Made by a program: the position numbers and the translations under genes | The notes under the pieces: model-generated | What the model was told of the DNA's origin: nothing | What the model saw: the letters and a program-made list of their open reading frames with translations, nothing else | Databases searched by the model: none | Shown: in pieces, positions 7,323 to 15,112 of the stretch | How positions within the stretch are numbered: position 1 is the stretch's first letter | How the letters are laid out: each line of letters opens with the position of its first letter | From: Pseudomonadota bacterium | Lineage (GTDB): Bacteria; Pseudomonadota; Gammaproteobacteria; CALCKW01 | Length of the DNA stretch: 34,103 nt | Reading direction: 5' to 3' | Assembly (NCBI GenBank): GCA_039196715.1 | Contig: JBCCUP010000049.1 | Span: 1-34,103 of the forward strand

Positions 7323-8420
7323 GTGCCGATGCACGACACCGTGGCAACTGGCCCCGTAGCCGGAGCTGCGGCAGCCGAAGCTGCGGCAGCCGAGGCTGAG
7401 ACGGCAAAGGGCTCGGCGATGTTGGCGGTGTCCGCCGAGCAAGACGCCGGCGTCGGCGATGCGCTGCCCGACGACGGTGGCCCTGAAACGGTCAGCGCGG
7501 CATCGGCGCGGGCGTTGGAATCGGCGCTGGAGGCCGCGTTGGCCCAGCCCGACGCACCGGCGCCCGACGCACCGGCGCCCGACGCACCGGCGCCTGACAC
7601 GGCAGCGCCTGACACGGCAGCGCCCGCCCCCGCCACCTCAAATGCCTTGGACACGGATGCGGCATCGCCGGTCGCTCCACCCGTGCCGCCCGAGGACGAG
7701 GCCGGAGCGTCATCAACCGACGACGGCGCCGTACTCGGGCGCCGTCCGGTGCGTGGTCGAAATGCAAAGACCGAGGCCGAGGCCGAGGCAGCGGACGCGG
7801 TCAGTGACGGGTCCACGGACACGGCTGAGGCAACCGGCGCGCTCGGCTGGTTGGGGCGGGCGAGTCGGTTGGTCACACGCGCAAAGCGCGCATTGACCTC
7901 GGCTCGGGCCGCATCGTCTTCGACAGCCCACGCCTCGGGGACGGCGACGTCTGCGCCGCGCAAACGCGCAAAAACACGGCGGTCGTCGACACCGCGCGCC
8001 CCGCGTGCTTCGGCGCGCACCGAGTCGAAGCGCGCCGGCCTGTTCCACGCGTTGCTGGACCGGGTGGGGTGGGGCACCCGAGCGGCACCGACCAGGCGGC
8101 GAACGACCAGGCCCCAACGTGCACGCTCGGCACCGGCCAAACCGCGCGCCCGTCGGACTGCGAGGCCGCAACCGCAACGCGGTGTGTTGTCACGCGTCTG
8201 GGCACGGATGGGTTGGGGGCGCACCGAGGCGATGGACGACTTGGATGTGGTGGCGGAGTCGACTTCGGATACAGCCACCGCCGACACGCCGGCGAAACGC
8301 ACGCGCGCAAAACGCACAGGCACCTCGACTCGACGCAAGCCGCGCAAGACCGCTGCAAACCAAACGGAACCCACGTCGTTCTGGCGGCGTGCGGTGCGGC
8401 GGTTGCTCAGGCGAGGTTAG
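7323..8420 (+). CDS. Unrecognised bipartite acidic/basic (histone-H1-like) low-complexity protein
   Basis: I do not recognise a family. From the GTG at 7323 the product has 365 residues. Residues 1-170 are Ala/Asp/Glu/Pro-rich and acidic. Residues 170-365 are Arg/Lys/Ala/Thr/Ser-rich and strongly basic, like bacterial histone-H1-type proteins. Short hydrophobic modules punctuate the basic part: GALGWLGRASRLV (172-184), GLFHALLDRVGWG (239-251), GVLSRVWARMGWG (287-299) and SFWRRAVRRLL (352-362). The spacing suggests beads on a basic string. Five tandem PDAPA/PDTAA repeats lie at residues 76-100. The start is uncertain: GTG 7323 and ATG 7329 both lack a good ribosome-binding site, and the frame is open upstream into scpB. 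Its place after scpAB suggests a nucleoid role; that is inference. Confidence 0.65.
   Translation: MPMHDTVATGPVAGAAAAEAAAAEAETAKGSAMLAVSAEQDAGVGDALPDDGGPETVSAASARALESALEAALAQPDAPAPDAPAPDAPAPDTAAPDTAAPAPATSNALDTDAASPVAPPVPPEDEAGASSTDDGAVLGRRPVRGRNAKTEAEAEAADAVSDGSTDTAEATGALGWLGRASRLVTRAKRALTSARAASSSTAHASGTATSAPRKRAKTRRSSTPRAPRASARTESKRAGLFHALLDRVGWGTRAAPTRRRTTRPQRARSAPAKPRARRTARPQPQRGVLSRVWARMGWGRTEAMDDLDVVAESTSDTATADTPAKRTRAKRTGTSTRRKPRKTAANQTEPTSFWRRAVRRLLRRG
7548..7622 (+). repeat. Five tandem 15-bp repeats inside the acidic/basic protein gene
   Basis: Three exact copies of CCCGACGCACCGGCG (7548-7592) are followed by two exact copies of CCTGACACGGCAGCG (7593-7622). They encode PDAPA three times and PDTAA twice. 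Being in-frame multiples of 15 bp, they are prone to slippage that changes protein length without breaking the frame. Confidence 0.95.
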
Positions 8421-8430
8421 GGCGTATCGC

Positions 8431-8970
8431 TCAGATTGGTGCGACCGTCAGGGTCAGCGTGTCACTGTAGGAGCCTGCGGGCACCGCGTCGAGAGCGGCC
8501 TCCGTGATGCTCACAGCGAATCGCGCGTTCACGCCACTGAGATCTGCGCAACTCGTGCTGCTCGATCCTGCCATGGTGGTGGTGTTCACCTGCCCTGAAT
8601 TGAGTGGCACGGCAGCAGCGCCGGATTGGTCATCTATCCAGCTCAGCGTGTAGGCAAGCGCATTGTTCGAGCCGTCGGTCATCTCGAAGACGCCAGTGCC
8701 GTTGGTGCTGGTGGCCTGGATGCTGTAGCTGCCCGTTGAGCTGTATACACACGCCTGGCCGTCGGCGTTCTGGTCTCCGCCGCCAGCTGTCCATTGGGGG
8801 AAATTGACATCGGTGATGTTGGTGATCAACACCACATCGCCCTTCGAAATCGTGATCTCGGCCGTGCCGGTGGAGGATGCGCCCAGGGTGCCTTGCGTCG
8901 CCGCCTGAGCGACGCCACACAACAAGAGCCCGGCACTCAGGGCGACCGGAAAGCGGATTCTCGTGAACAT
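8431..8970 (-). CDS. Small secreted beta-rich protein, spore-coat-U/pilin-like
   Basis: The 179-residue product begins with a clear signal peptide cleaved after GVAQA near residue 23. The mature protein is rich in Ser, Thr, Gly and Asn and has two cysteines (in GQACVYSS and TSCADLSG) that could form a disulfide. The end, PAGSYSDTLTLTVAPI, resembles the last strand of spore-coat-U/Csu-type chaperone-usher pilins. The start (GTLGASSTGTAEITI) resembles a family of uncharacterised secreted proteins in gammaproteobacteria. No chaperone or usher gene is nearby, so pilus assembly is not supported by context. It converges on the preceding gene with a 10-base gap and is separated from xylA by a strong terminator. 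GAGG lies about 13 bases before the ATG. Confidence 0.6.
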   Translation of the reverse strand: MFTRIRFPVALSAGLLLCGVAQAATQGTLGASSTGTAEITISKGDVVLITNITDVNFPQWTAGGGDQNADGQACVYSSTGSYSIQATSTNGTGVFEMTDGSNNALAYTLSWIDDQSGAAAVPLNSGQVNTTTMAGSSSTSCADLSGVNARFAVSITEAALDAVPAGSYSDTLTLTVAPI

Positions 8971-9104
8971 ACCGGCAGTCAGACCTCGCTACACGCGATA
9001 CCCACCGTCGCGAAGCACCGTTGTCCAGCGTGTGCGCGGTGGTGTTGTTTTTATGGAAACCGTATCTGCCGGCGCGGGGAAATCTTTAGCACAGAGTGCA
9101 AATG

Positions 9105-9148
9105 AAAAACGGCGCACGTGGCGGCCGGACCAGGCCGCCGGCGTGCGC
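9105..9148 (-). terminator. Strong intrinsic terminator of the xylFHGA operon
   Basis: Two stacked 7-bp stems form one long hairpin: CGTGCGC (9142-9148) with GCGCACG (9112-9118), and GGCCGCC (9133-9139) with GGCGGCC (9120-9126). The loop has six bases. On the minus strand a run of five T (A-run 9105-9109 on the plus strand) follows directly. It lies about 50 bases after the xylA stop. Confidence 0.85.
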
Positions 9149-9197
9149 TGCGGCCAGGCAAGCTGCCCGACCCCGGATCTGATGGCCTGAATGGCGA

Positions 9198-10499
9198 TCA
9201 GACGAAGCGGTTGACGAGGTTCTCGAGGATCTCCTGGCGCCCCGAGCGCGGTTCCGGTCGGATGTCCTGGTCGCGCACGCGCTCGGCGAGGTCGGCGAGC
9301 GACCCGGCCAGCAACGCCTGGGCGCTGTCGTGCTCCCAGCCCGCGTAACGGGTCTGGAGTGCAGCCTCGAGCCCGCCGTCCTCGAGCATGGCCATGGCGG
9401 CTTTGAAACCGCGTGCGCAGACGTCCATGGCGCCAACGTGCGCTGCGACAAGGTCCTCGGCGTCCAGAGACTGACGCCGCAACTTGGCGTCGAAGTTGGT
9501 GCCACCGGTGGTGAAACCCCCGCCCTTGAGGATGTGGTAGTACGCCAGCGCAACCTCCGGCGTGTTGTTCGGAAACTGGTCCGTGTCCCAGCCGGATTGG
9601 TAGTCGTTGCGGTTCATGTCGATCGAACCGAACATGCCCTCGGCGACCGCCACGGCAATCTCGTGCTCGAAGCTGTGGCCCGCGAGGATCGCGTGGCCCT
9701 GTTCGATGTTGAGTTTGACCTCGTCCTCGAGCCCGTACTTGCGCAGGAAGCCGACACAGGTCGCGACGTCGAAGTCGTACTGGTGTTTGGTGGGTTCCTG
9801 GGGTTTGGGCTCGACCAGGATGGTGCCGCCGAAGCCGATCTTGTGCTTGTACTCGACCACCTGGTTCAGGAAGCGGCCCATGTGGTCCAGTTCGCGCCGA
9901 AGGTCGGTGTTCAGCAGGGTTTCGTAGCCCTCACGGCCACCCCAGAGCACGTAGTTCTCGCCGCCGAGCTTGTGCGTCGCGTCGAGACAGGCCTTGACGG
10001 TCGCGCCGGCGAAGGCGTAGACATCGGGGTCGGGGTTGCTCGCCGCGCCACCCATCCAGCGGCGGTCACTGAAGAGGTTGGCCGTGCCCCACAGACACTT
10101 CATGCCGGAAGCCGCCATCTTCTCGCCGATGTAGTCGGTGATCTCGTCCAGGGTCGACACGTTGTCGGCATAGTTGCCCTGCTCTGGACGGAGGTCGGCG
10201 TCGTGCCAGCAGAAGTAGGGCGCCTGCACCGCGTTGAACAGCTCGAAAGCCGCATCGGCCTTGAGCCGGGCATTGGCCATCGAGTCCTGCGGAAACCAGG
10301 GCCGATCAAAGGTACGGCCACCGAAGGGGTCCCCCCCTTCCCACGCAAAGCTGTGCCAGTAGGCGATGGCAAAGCGCAAGTGGTCGCGCAGGGCTTTGCC
10401 GGCGATCACCTCGTCCGGGTTGTAGTGCCTGAACGCCAGCGGGTTGCTGCTGTCCGGCCCTTCGTACTGCGTGGCCGAAAACGACTCGAACAAGGACAT
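9198..10499 (-). CDS. xylA: Xylose isomerase
   Basis: XylA converts D-xylose to D-xylulose in the cytoplasm using two divalent metal ions. The 433-residue length fits the longer class II enzymes. Visible motifs are [18 protein letters not shown] (51-68) and the catalytic His in [11 protein letters not shown] (H99). [17 protein letters not shown] holds metal-ligand glutamate positions. [17 protein letters not shown] and [20 protein letters not shown] hold further metal ligands. The start MSLFESF is preceded by GGAGAG eight bases upstream. It is the last gene of the xylF-xylH-xylG-xylA operon, 41 bases after xylG. The frame remains open further upstream, but that part is only an antisense or frame shadow of xylG. 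Confidence 0.97.
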   Translation of the reverse strand: MSLFESFSATQYEGPDSSNPLAFRHYNPDEVIAGKALRDHLRFAIAYWHSFAWEGGDPFGGRTFDRPWFPQDSMANARLKADAAFELFNAVQAPYFCWHDADLRPEQGNYADNVSTLDEITDYIGEKMAASGMKCLWGTANLFSDRRWMGGAASNPDPDVYAFAGATVKACLDATHKLGGENYVLWGGREGYETLLNTDLRRELDHMGRFLNQVVEYKHKIGFGGTILVEPKPQEPTKHQYDFDVATCVGFLRKYGLEDEVKLNIEQGHAILAGHSFEHEIAVAVAEGMFGSIDMNRNDYQSGWDTDQFPNNTPEVALAYYHILKGGGFTTGGTNFDAKLRRQSLDAEDLVAAHVGAMDVCARGFKAAMAMLEDGGLEAALQTRYAGWEHDSAQALLAGSLADLAERVRDQDIRPEPRSGRQEILENLVNRFV

Positions 10500-10540
10500 G
10501 ATGGGTACTCTCCAGTGGGGGCAGACAACCGGGTGGCGGC

Positions 10541-11320
10541 TCAGGCCGCCGCTTCGCCCGGCTTCTTGCCCAGAATGATCATCGACAGCAGGTCGTCGTC
10601 GGTCACATCGGGGATGCTGACCGTGCCGACCAGCTGGCCGTTCTTCATGACGCTCGCGCGGTCGCACAGCTCCATCACCGCGTGCACGTCGTGGTCGATG
10701 AGAAAGATGCCGATGCCCTCGGCCTTGAGCTGTTGAATGAGCTCGGCGACCATCGCCGTTTCCTGGGGGCCGAGCGCCGCGGTGGGTTCGTCCATGATCA
10801 GGATGCGCGCGTTGAAGTAGACCGCACGGGCAATCGCGACCGACTGGCGCTGACCGCCTGAAAGCGCAGATACCGGTTCGGTGAACTTCTGAAAATTCGG
10901 GTTCAGCCGCGCCATGATCTTGCGGCATTCGGCTTCCATCGCCGCCTCGTCCACGAGGCCGAGGGGTGTCAGCAGCTCGCGCCCGAGGAACAGGTTGCTC
11001 GCCGCATCGAGGTTGTCTGCCAACGCAAGCGTCTGGTAGATCGTTTCGATGTTGTGCTGCCGCGCGTCACGCGGGTTGTTGATCTCGACCGATTGGCCGT
11101 TGATGCGGATGTCGCCGGTCTGCTTGGCGTACGCGCCCGAGAGCACCTTGATCAGGGTCGACTTGCCGGCGCCGTTGTGGCCGAGCAGGCCAACGACTTC
11201 GCCCGGGTACAGGTCGACGCTGACGTCGTCCACCGCTTTGATGCCGCCGAAGGACACGCTGATGTTGTTGAGCTCGACCAGGGGGCTGCCCTGGTGCGCT
11301 TGCGACGGTTGCACACTCAT
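10541..11320 (-). CDS. xylG: Xylose ABC transporter ATP-binding protein (single-ABC form)
   Basis: This subunit powers xylose uptake. All ABC motifs are present in its 259 residues: Walker [13 protein letters not shown] (44-55), signature LSGGQ (153-157), Walker B ILIMDEPT (173-180) and the switch histidine in LIDHDVH. E. coli XylG is about 510 residues with two fused ABC domains. This one has a single domain, like the FrcA type, and would have to dimerise. The ATG overlaps the xylH stop by four bases (ATGA), showing translational coupling. The downstream xylA and upstream xylH and xylF define the substrate. Confidence 0.93.
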   Translation of the reverse strand: MSVQPSQAHQGSPLVELNNISVSFGGIKAVDDVSVDLYPGEVVGLLGHNGAGKSTLIKVLSGAYAKQTGDIRINGQSVEINNPRDARQHNIETIYQTLALADNLDAASNLFLGRELLTPLGLVDEAAMEAECRKIMARLNPNFQKFTEPVSALSGGQRQSVAIARAVYFNARILIMDEPTAALGPQETAMVAELIQQLKAEGIGIFLIDHDVHAVMELCDRASVMKNGQLVGTVSIPDVTDDDLLSMIILGKKPGEAAA

Positions 11321-12618
11321 TGTCGAACCCCCAGGCGCTTGCGGTAGATGATGTCGATCAACACGGCGGCGACCAGCACGCTGCCAACCACGATGTTCTG
11401 GAACGGGGCGTCGACGCCGACCATTGCCATGCCGGACTGCAGCGCTTGCATGATCAGCGCGCCGAGGATGGCGCCGTGGATGGTGCCGACACCGCCGGAG
11501 AGGGCGGTGCCGCCGATCACGGCGGCGGCGATGACCCGCAATTCGTCGAGTGTGCCAATGTCGTTGGTGTGGTTGGCCAGGCGCGAGCTTGCGACCACGG
11601 CTGAGAGCGCGCACAGAAAGCCCATCAGCGCGAACAGCTTCACGGTCAGCCACCGGGTGTTGATGCCGGAGAGCTCCGCGGCGTCCGGGTTGCCGCCAGT
11701 CGCGAAGATGTAACGCCCGAAGCGTGTGCGCCGCGCAATCAGCGTCATGATCAAGGCGACTGCAATCAGGATGAGCACCGAAATGGGCAGTCCGTAGCCG
11801 ACCTCCAGACCCTCGGGCATGGTTTCACCGCGGGCCTCGAACAGGCGCTTGAGGCGCCGTGTCGGAATGTTGTAAGCGTTCAGTGTGGCGATGAAACCGA
11901 GAATGGCCGTCACGATGACCAGACCGAGCGTGTACTCCGCCCACAACGGCTTGACGGTAAACCCGTGGCCCAGCTTCACCCGGCGGCTGCGCCACTGCAC
12001 GGCGAGTGCCGCGAGACAGGCACCGACGCCGACCACCCAACTCCAGGTGGTGCCAAGGGTGCCGTTGGTGCCACCGAACATCATGAAATTGCTGTCCAAC
12101 GGGCCGATGGTCTGCCCGCTTGTCAGATACCAGGCGACGTTCCGCCAGACGAGAAAGCCGCCGAGGGTGACGATGAAGGCCGGGATCGTGAGGTAGCCCA
12201 CCATCCAGCCGTGGAAAGCGCCGATCAGGGTGCCGGTGATCAGACCCACGGCCAGTGTCACCACCCAGATGGCCGGGTTGTCCAGGCCAAACCCGAGCAT
12301 GTGGGGCAGCACTTGCGTTTGGGTCATCGCCATGACGGCGGAGCTCGTGGCCAGCAGAGCGCCAACGCTCAGGTCGATGTGACGCGTGACGATCACGAAC
12401 ACCATGCCGGATGCCATGATCGCGACTGACACCGTCTGGATCGACAAGTTGAACAGGTTGCGCGGGGTCAGAAAACGCCCGTCGGTCAAAAGATTGAAAC
12501 CGATGCAGAGGACGATCAGCGCGCCGATCATGCCGAGCAGACGGCTGTCGACCTCGAGTTGCTGCAGCAAGCTGCGTTCGACCGTGGGCAGGTCGGGTGT
12601 GGACGGACCGGCAGCCAT
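11317..12618 (-). CDS. xylH: Xylose ABC transporter permease
   Basis: The 433-residue inner-membrane protein has about ten or more transmembrane segments and typical features of the ribose/xylose permease family. These include [36 protein letters not shown], a central [11 protein letters not shown] segment as in Xyl[20 protein letters not shown] (the coupling region that contacts the ATPase) and [15 protein letters not shown]. Its length is above that of ribose permeases (about 320) and near that of XylH. It lies 78 bases after xylF, a gap filled by stem-loops, and overlaps xylG by four bases. Confidence 0.95.
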   Translation of the reverse strand: MAAGPSTPDLPTVERSLLQQLEVDSRLLGMIGALIVLCIGFNLLTDGRFLTPRNLFNLSIQTVSVAIMASGMVFVIVTRHIDLSVGALLATSSAVMAMTQTQVLPHMLGFGLDNPAIWVVTLAVGLITGTLIGAFHGWMVGYLTIPAFIVTLGGFLVWRNVAWYLTSGQTIGPLDSNFMMFGGTNGTLGTTWSWVVGVGACLAALAVQWRSRRVKLGHGFTVKPLWAEYTLGLVIVTAILGFIATLNAYNIPTRRLKRLFEARGETMPEGLEVGYGLPISVLILIAVALIMTLIARRTRFGRYIFATGGNPDAAELSGINTRWLTVKLFALMGFLCALSAVVASSRLANHTNDIGTLDELRVIAAAVIGGTALSGGVGTIHGAILGALIMQALQSGMAMVGVDAPFQNIVVGSVLVAAVLIDIIYRKRLGVRQ

Positions 12619-12651
12619 CGTCGTCTCCGTTCAGTGGATAGGGGCGTGGAT

Positions 12652-12699
12652 GACGGCCCCCGGTCGGGGGCCGTCGGGTGTGATCCGCTCGGGGGATCA
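12652..12699 (-). other. Two stem-loops at the xylF stop and in the xylF-xylH gap
   Basis: On the transcript, a 6-bp hairpin formed by TGATCC (12681-12686 on the plus strand) and GGATCA (12694-12699) covers the xylF stop codon. It is followed by a perfect 10-bp hairpin, GACGGCCCCC (12652-12661) with GGGGGCCGTC (12666-12675), loop GGTC. Neither is followed by a T-run. Hairpins placed just after a binding-protein gene commonly protect its mRNA 3' end or partly stop transcription, so that the binding protein is made in excess over the permease. That role here is inference. Confidence 0.75.
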
Positions 12700-13725
12700 G
12701 TTACAGGGGGCCGGACCGTTGCTCACGCCCTGGCAGAGGGCATCCTGGGAAATCCAGCCGGCGTCGACCACGTCTGACAGGTTGTCTGCTGTAACCGGAA
12801 CCGGTGCCAGGAACATCGAGGTCATGGTGGTGCCGCCCGGTGAGGTCCAGCTGCCCGCGCCTTCCACGTCGGACATGGCTGTACCACCGGCGAGGGCGAC
12901 CGCGATCTCGCCTGCAGCGCGGCCGAGGTCACGGGCATCCTTCCACACGGACACCGTCTGAGTGCCTTTGGCAACGCGGTTCAGTGCCGCGTGGTCGCCG
13001 TCCTGGCCCGACACCGGAATGCCTTCCATGCCCTGTGCAGTGAGGGCTGCGACCACGCCGCCGGCGGTGCCGTCGTTGGATGCGACCACGGCGTCAACGC
13101 CGTTGTCGGTGGCAGTCAGAATCTGCTCCATGTTGCGCTGGGCGTTCGCGGGCAGCCAGCCGTCGGTGTAGGCCTCACCGACGATCTCGATGTCGCCGCT
13201 GTCGATCGCGGCCTGCAGCACTTCCTGCTGACCGCCGCGCAGAAAGTCGGCGTTGGGGTCTGTGGGTGACCCTTTGATCATGACGTAACGGCCTTTCGGC
13301 TGAGCGTCGAACACCGCGCGTGCCTGCATGCGGCCGACTTCGACGTTGTCAAAGGTCAGGTAGAACGCGCGATCGTCTTCGATCAGCCGGTCGTAGGCGA
13401 CCACGGGGATGCCTTCATCCGCTGCGGCCTGGACCGCCGGGCCAATCGCCTGAGCATCCTGTGCCAGGATGATCAGCGCATCGACACCCTGCGCGATCAG
13501 GCTCTCGATGTCCGAAAGCTGTTTGGATGACGACGACTGTGCGTCGGCTGACAGGTAGGTCGCGCCGCCAGCTTCCAGCGCGCCGAGCATCGCCGCTTCG
13601 TCGGTTTTCCACCGCTCTTCCTGGAAATTCGACCAGCTGACGCCGACTGTCACGTCGGCCGCGTTGACATTGACAGAGACCAATGCGGCCAGGGCCGCCG
13701 GTATAAGTGCTTTGGTGAGTTTCAA
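12697..13725 (-). CDS. xylF: D-xylose periplasmic binding protein
   Basis: XylF captures xylose in the periplasm and delivers it to XylH/XylG. The product has 342 residues. Residues 1-22 or so (KLTKALIPAALAALVSVNVNA) form the signal peptide. The mature start, VTVGVSWSNFQEERWKTDE, and ADAQSSSSKQLSDIESLIAQ, PVVAYDRLIED and VASNDGTAGGVV are characteristic of XylF in the periplasmic-binding-protein type 1 fold. The start is a TTG (13723-13725). It has an excellent GGAGG seven bases upstream and begins the signal peptide directly. Longer frames would run through the operator. It is the first gene of the operon. Confidence 0.93.
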   Translation of the reverse strand: MKLTKALIPAALAALVSVNVNAADVTVGVSWSNFQEERWKTDEAAMLGALEAGGATYLSADAQSSSSKQLSDIESLIAQGVDALIILAQDAQAIGPAVQAAADEGIPVVAYDRLIEDDRAFYLTFDNVEVGRMQARAVFDAQPKGRYVMIKGSPTDPNADFLRGGQQEVLQAAIDSGDIEIVGEAYTDGWLPANAQRNMEQILTATDNGVDAVVASNDGTAGGVVAALTAQGMEGIPVSGQDGDHAALNRVAKGTQTVSVWKDARDLGRAAGEIAVALAGGTAMSDVEGAGSWTSPGGTTMTSMFLAPVPVTADNLSDVVDAGWISQDALCQGVSNGPAPCN

Positions 13726-13798
13726 AATGTTCCCTCCCGGTGAGTGATGCACGCGCCGACACGCCCCAGGGGGCACTCGGCGGTGACATATAAGTATC

Positions 13799-13829
13799 AC
13801 TATTTATTTCGGATGGCAAATTAAATAGT
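13799..13829. promoter_or_regulatory. XylR operator-like palindrome between xylF and xylR
   Basis: Exact 8-bp arms ACTATTTA (13799-13806) and TAAATAGT (13822-13829) flank an AT-rich core. The minus-strand text TTTAATTTGC…CGAAATAAAT is similar to a segment upstream of xylB (19536-19563). The site lies in the divergent xylF/xylR spacer, 74 bases or more before the xylF start, and is markedly more AT-rich than its surroundings. A promoter reading TTGCCA, then 17 bases, then TACTTA overlaps it on the minus strand, but the -10 is weak. ROK repressors bind AT-rich palindromes of this kind. XylR binding is inferred. Confidence 0.65.
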
Positions 13830-13900
13830 ATTGTGCAGGAAAGACGCGCGCAGGCGGTTGCCATTGCAGCGTCGTGCAACGCACGGTGACACCCGAGACC

Positions 13901-15112
13901 ATGGAAAACACCACACACGCCCTTGAACAACGCCTCAGCGCCCGACGCGTGGTGCTTGACGCGATCCGTGCCGGCGACGGTCTGGCGCGCGTCGACATCG
14001 CCGAACGGGTTGGCCTGAGCCCGGCGTCGGTGACCGCGATCACCGCCGAAATGCTCAGTGCCGGGCTGATCACCACCGTGGAATCGGCCAGTCAGAGCGA
14101 GGGCGGCGACAAACCCCGCCGCGGGCGTCCGCGCGTTGCGCTCAAGGTGCGCGGCGCTGCGTGTCGGGTGGCGGGGCTCAAGATCGCGCGGGAATCGATT
14201 TCGGCTGTGGTCGTCGATTTCGAGGGCAAGGACACTGTCAGCCTCGTGACGCAGCTCGACTCGCCCTGTCTGCCGCCCGACGACCTGTCGGCGGCTGCGG
14301 CGGCTGTGCTCGACGACGTGTGCGCCAAGGGTGGCTTCACACGCGATGACCTGGACGGCGTCGGCATTGGCCTCGCGGGGTTGATTGATGCCCGCCGCGG
14401 CTTCGTTCACTGGTCGCCGTCGCTCGACCGCCGCAACGTCGCGTTCGGCGAGAACCTGCGCACCGAGATGCGGTGCCCCGTGTTCCTCGACAACGACGCG
14501 AACCTGATAGCCAAGGCCGAACAGCTTTTCGGTCTCGGGCGCGGCGTGGCCAACTTCGTCGTGCTGACCGTGGAGCACGGCGTCGGTATGGGCGTGGTCA
14601 TCGACCACCAGATCTACCGGGGCGTGCGCGGCTGCGGCACAGAGTTCGGCCACACCAAGGTGCAACTCGAGGGCGCCCTGTGCCAGTGCGGACAGCGCGG
14701 CTGTCTTGAAGCCTACGTTGGAGACTACGCGCTGCTGCGCGAGGCACGTATCGGGCAATCAGACGTGCAGAGCCTGCCCGACCTCTGGCAGGCGGCCCAG
14801 CGCGGTGACGCCGTTGCGCGGGCGGTCTTCACACGCGCAGGGCGCATGTTCGCGCTCGGCCTTGCCAACGTCGTCAATATCTTCGACCCGCAGCTCGTGA
14901 TCCTGGCCGGTCAGCGGGCGTCCTTCGACCACCTCGACGCGCAGAGCGCGATCGCGGAGATGCGCTCCCATGTCGTGCAGGTCGACACCGCCGACACCGA
15001 GGTCGCGGTCCACCAATGGGGTGACCTGATGTGGGCCAAGGGGGCTGCCGCCTTCGCAATCGACGGGGTGTCGGCCTTGCGGATTCAGGAGCTCGGTGCG
15101 CATGCGGAGTGA
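13901..15112 (+). CDS. xylR: ROK-family transcriptional regulator of xylose genes
   Basis: The 403-residue product has an N-terminal winged helix (residues about 8-60, with VDIAERVGLSPASVTAITAEML as recognition region). A ROK sugar-kinase-like domain follows. The zinc motif CQCGQRGCLE is intact, and GTEFGH just before it matches the family's metal or sugar-binding region. An intact N-terminal DxGxT kinase motif is not seen, as in ROK repressors. Proteins of this type repress xylose operons and release DNA on binding xylose. Divergence from xylF and matching palindromes before xylF and xylB support the assignment. I chose the ATG at 13901; a GTG at 13874 is in frame. The 3' end overlaps the next gene by 11 bases. 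Confidence 0.85.
   Translation: MENTTHALEQRLSARRVVLDAIRAGDGLARVDIAERVGLSPASVTAITAEMLSAGLITTVESASQSEGGDKPRRGRPRVALKVRGAACRVAGLKIARESISAVVVDFEGKDTVSLVTQLDSPCLPPDDLSAAAAAVLDDVCAKGGFTRDDLDGVGIGLAGLIDARRGFVHWSPSLDRRNVAFGENLRTEMRCPVFLDNDANLIAKAEQLFGLGRGVANFVVLTVEHGVGMGVVIDHQIYRGVRGCGTEFGHTKVQLEGALCQCGQRGCLEAYVGDYALLREARIGQSDVQSLPDLWQAAQRGDAVARAVFTRAGRMFALGLANVVNIFDPQLVILAGQRASFDHLDAQSAIAEMRSHVVQVDTADTEVAVHQWGDLMWAKGAAAFAIDGVSALRIQELGAHAE

Noticed and set aside
9330-10736. Plus-strand 468-codon open frame opposite xylA
   Set aside because: It is antisense to a complete xylA with intact catalytic motifs, is Val/Gly/Arg-rich and has no family pattern.
10500-10928. N-terminal extension of xylA to a 576-residue protein
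   Set aside because: The extension lies inside xylG in another frame. XylA begins at MSLFESF with GGAGAG upstream.
11321-11653. N-terminal extension of xylG to 370 residues
   Set aside because: The extra text is an Arg/His-rich shadow of xylH. The ATG at 11318-11320 overlaps the xylH stop in ATGA and starts a normal ABC domain.
13415-14758. Minus-strand frame across xylF and xylR
   Set aside because: It is antisense to xylR over most of its length and out of frame with xylF, and both real genes are well supported.
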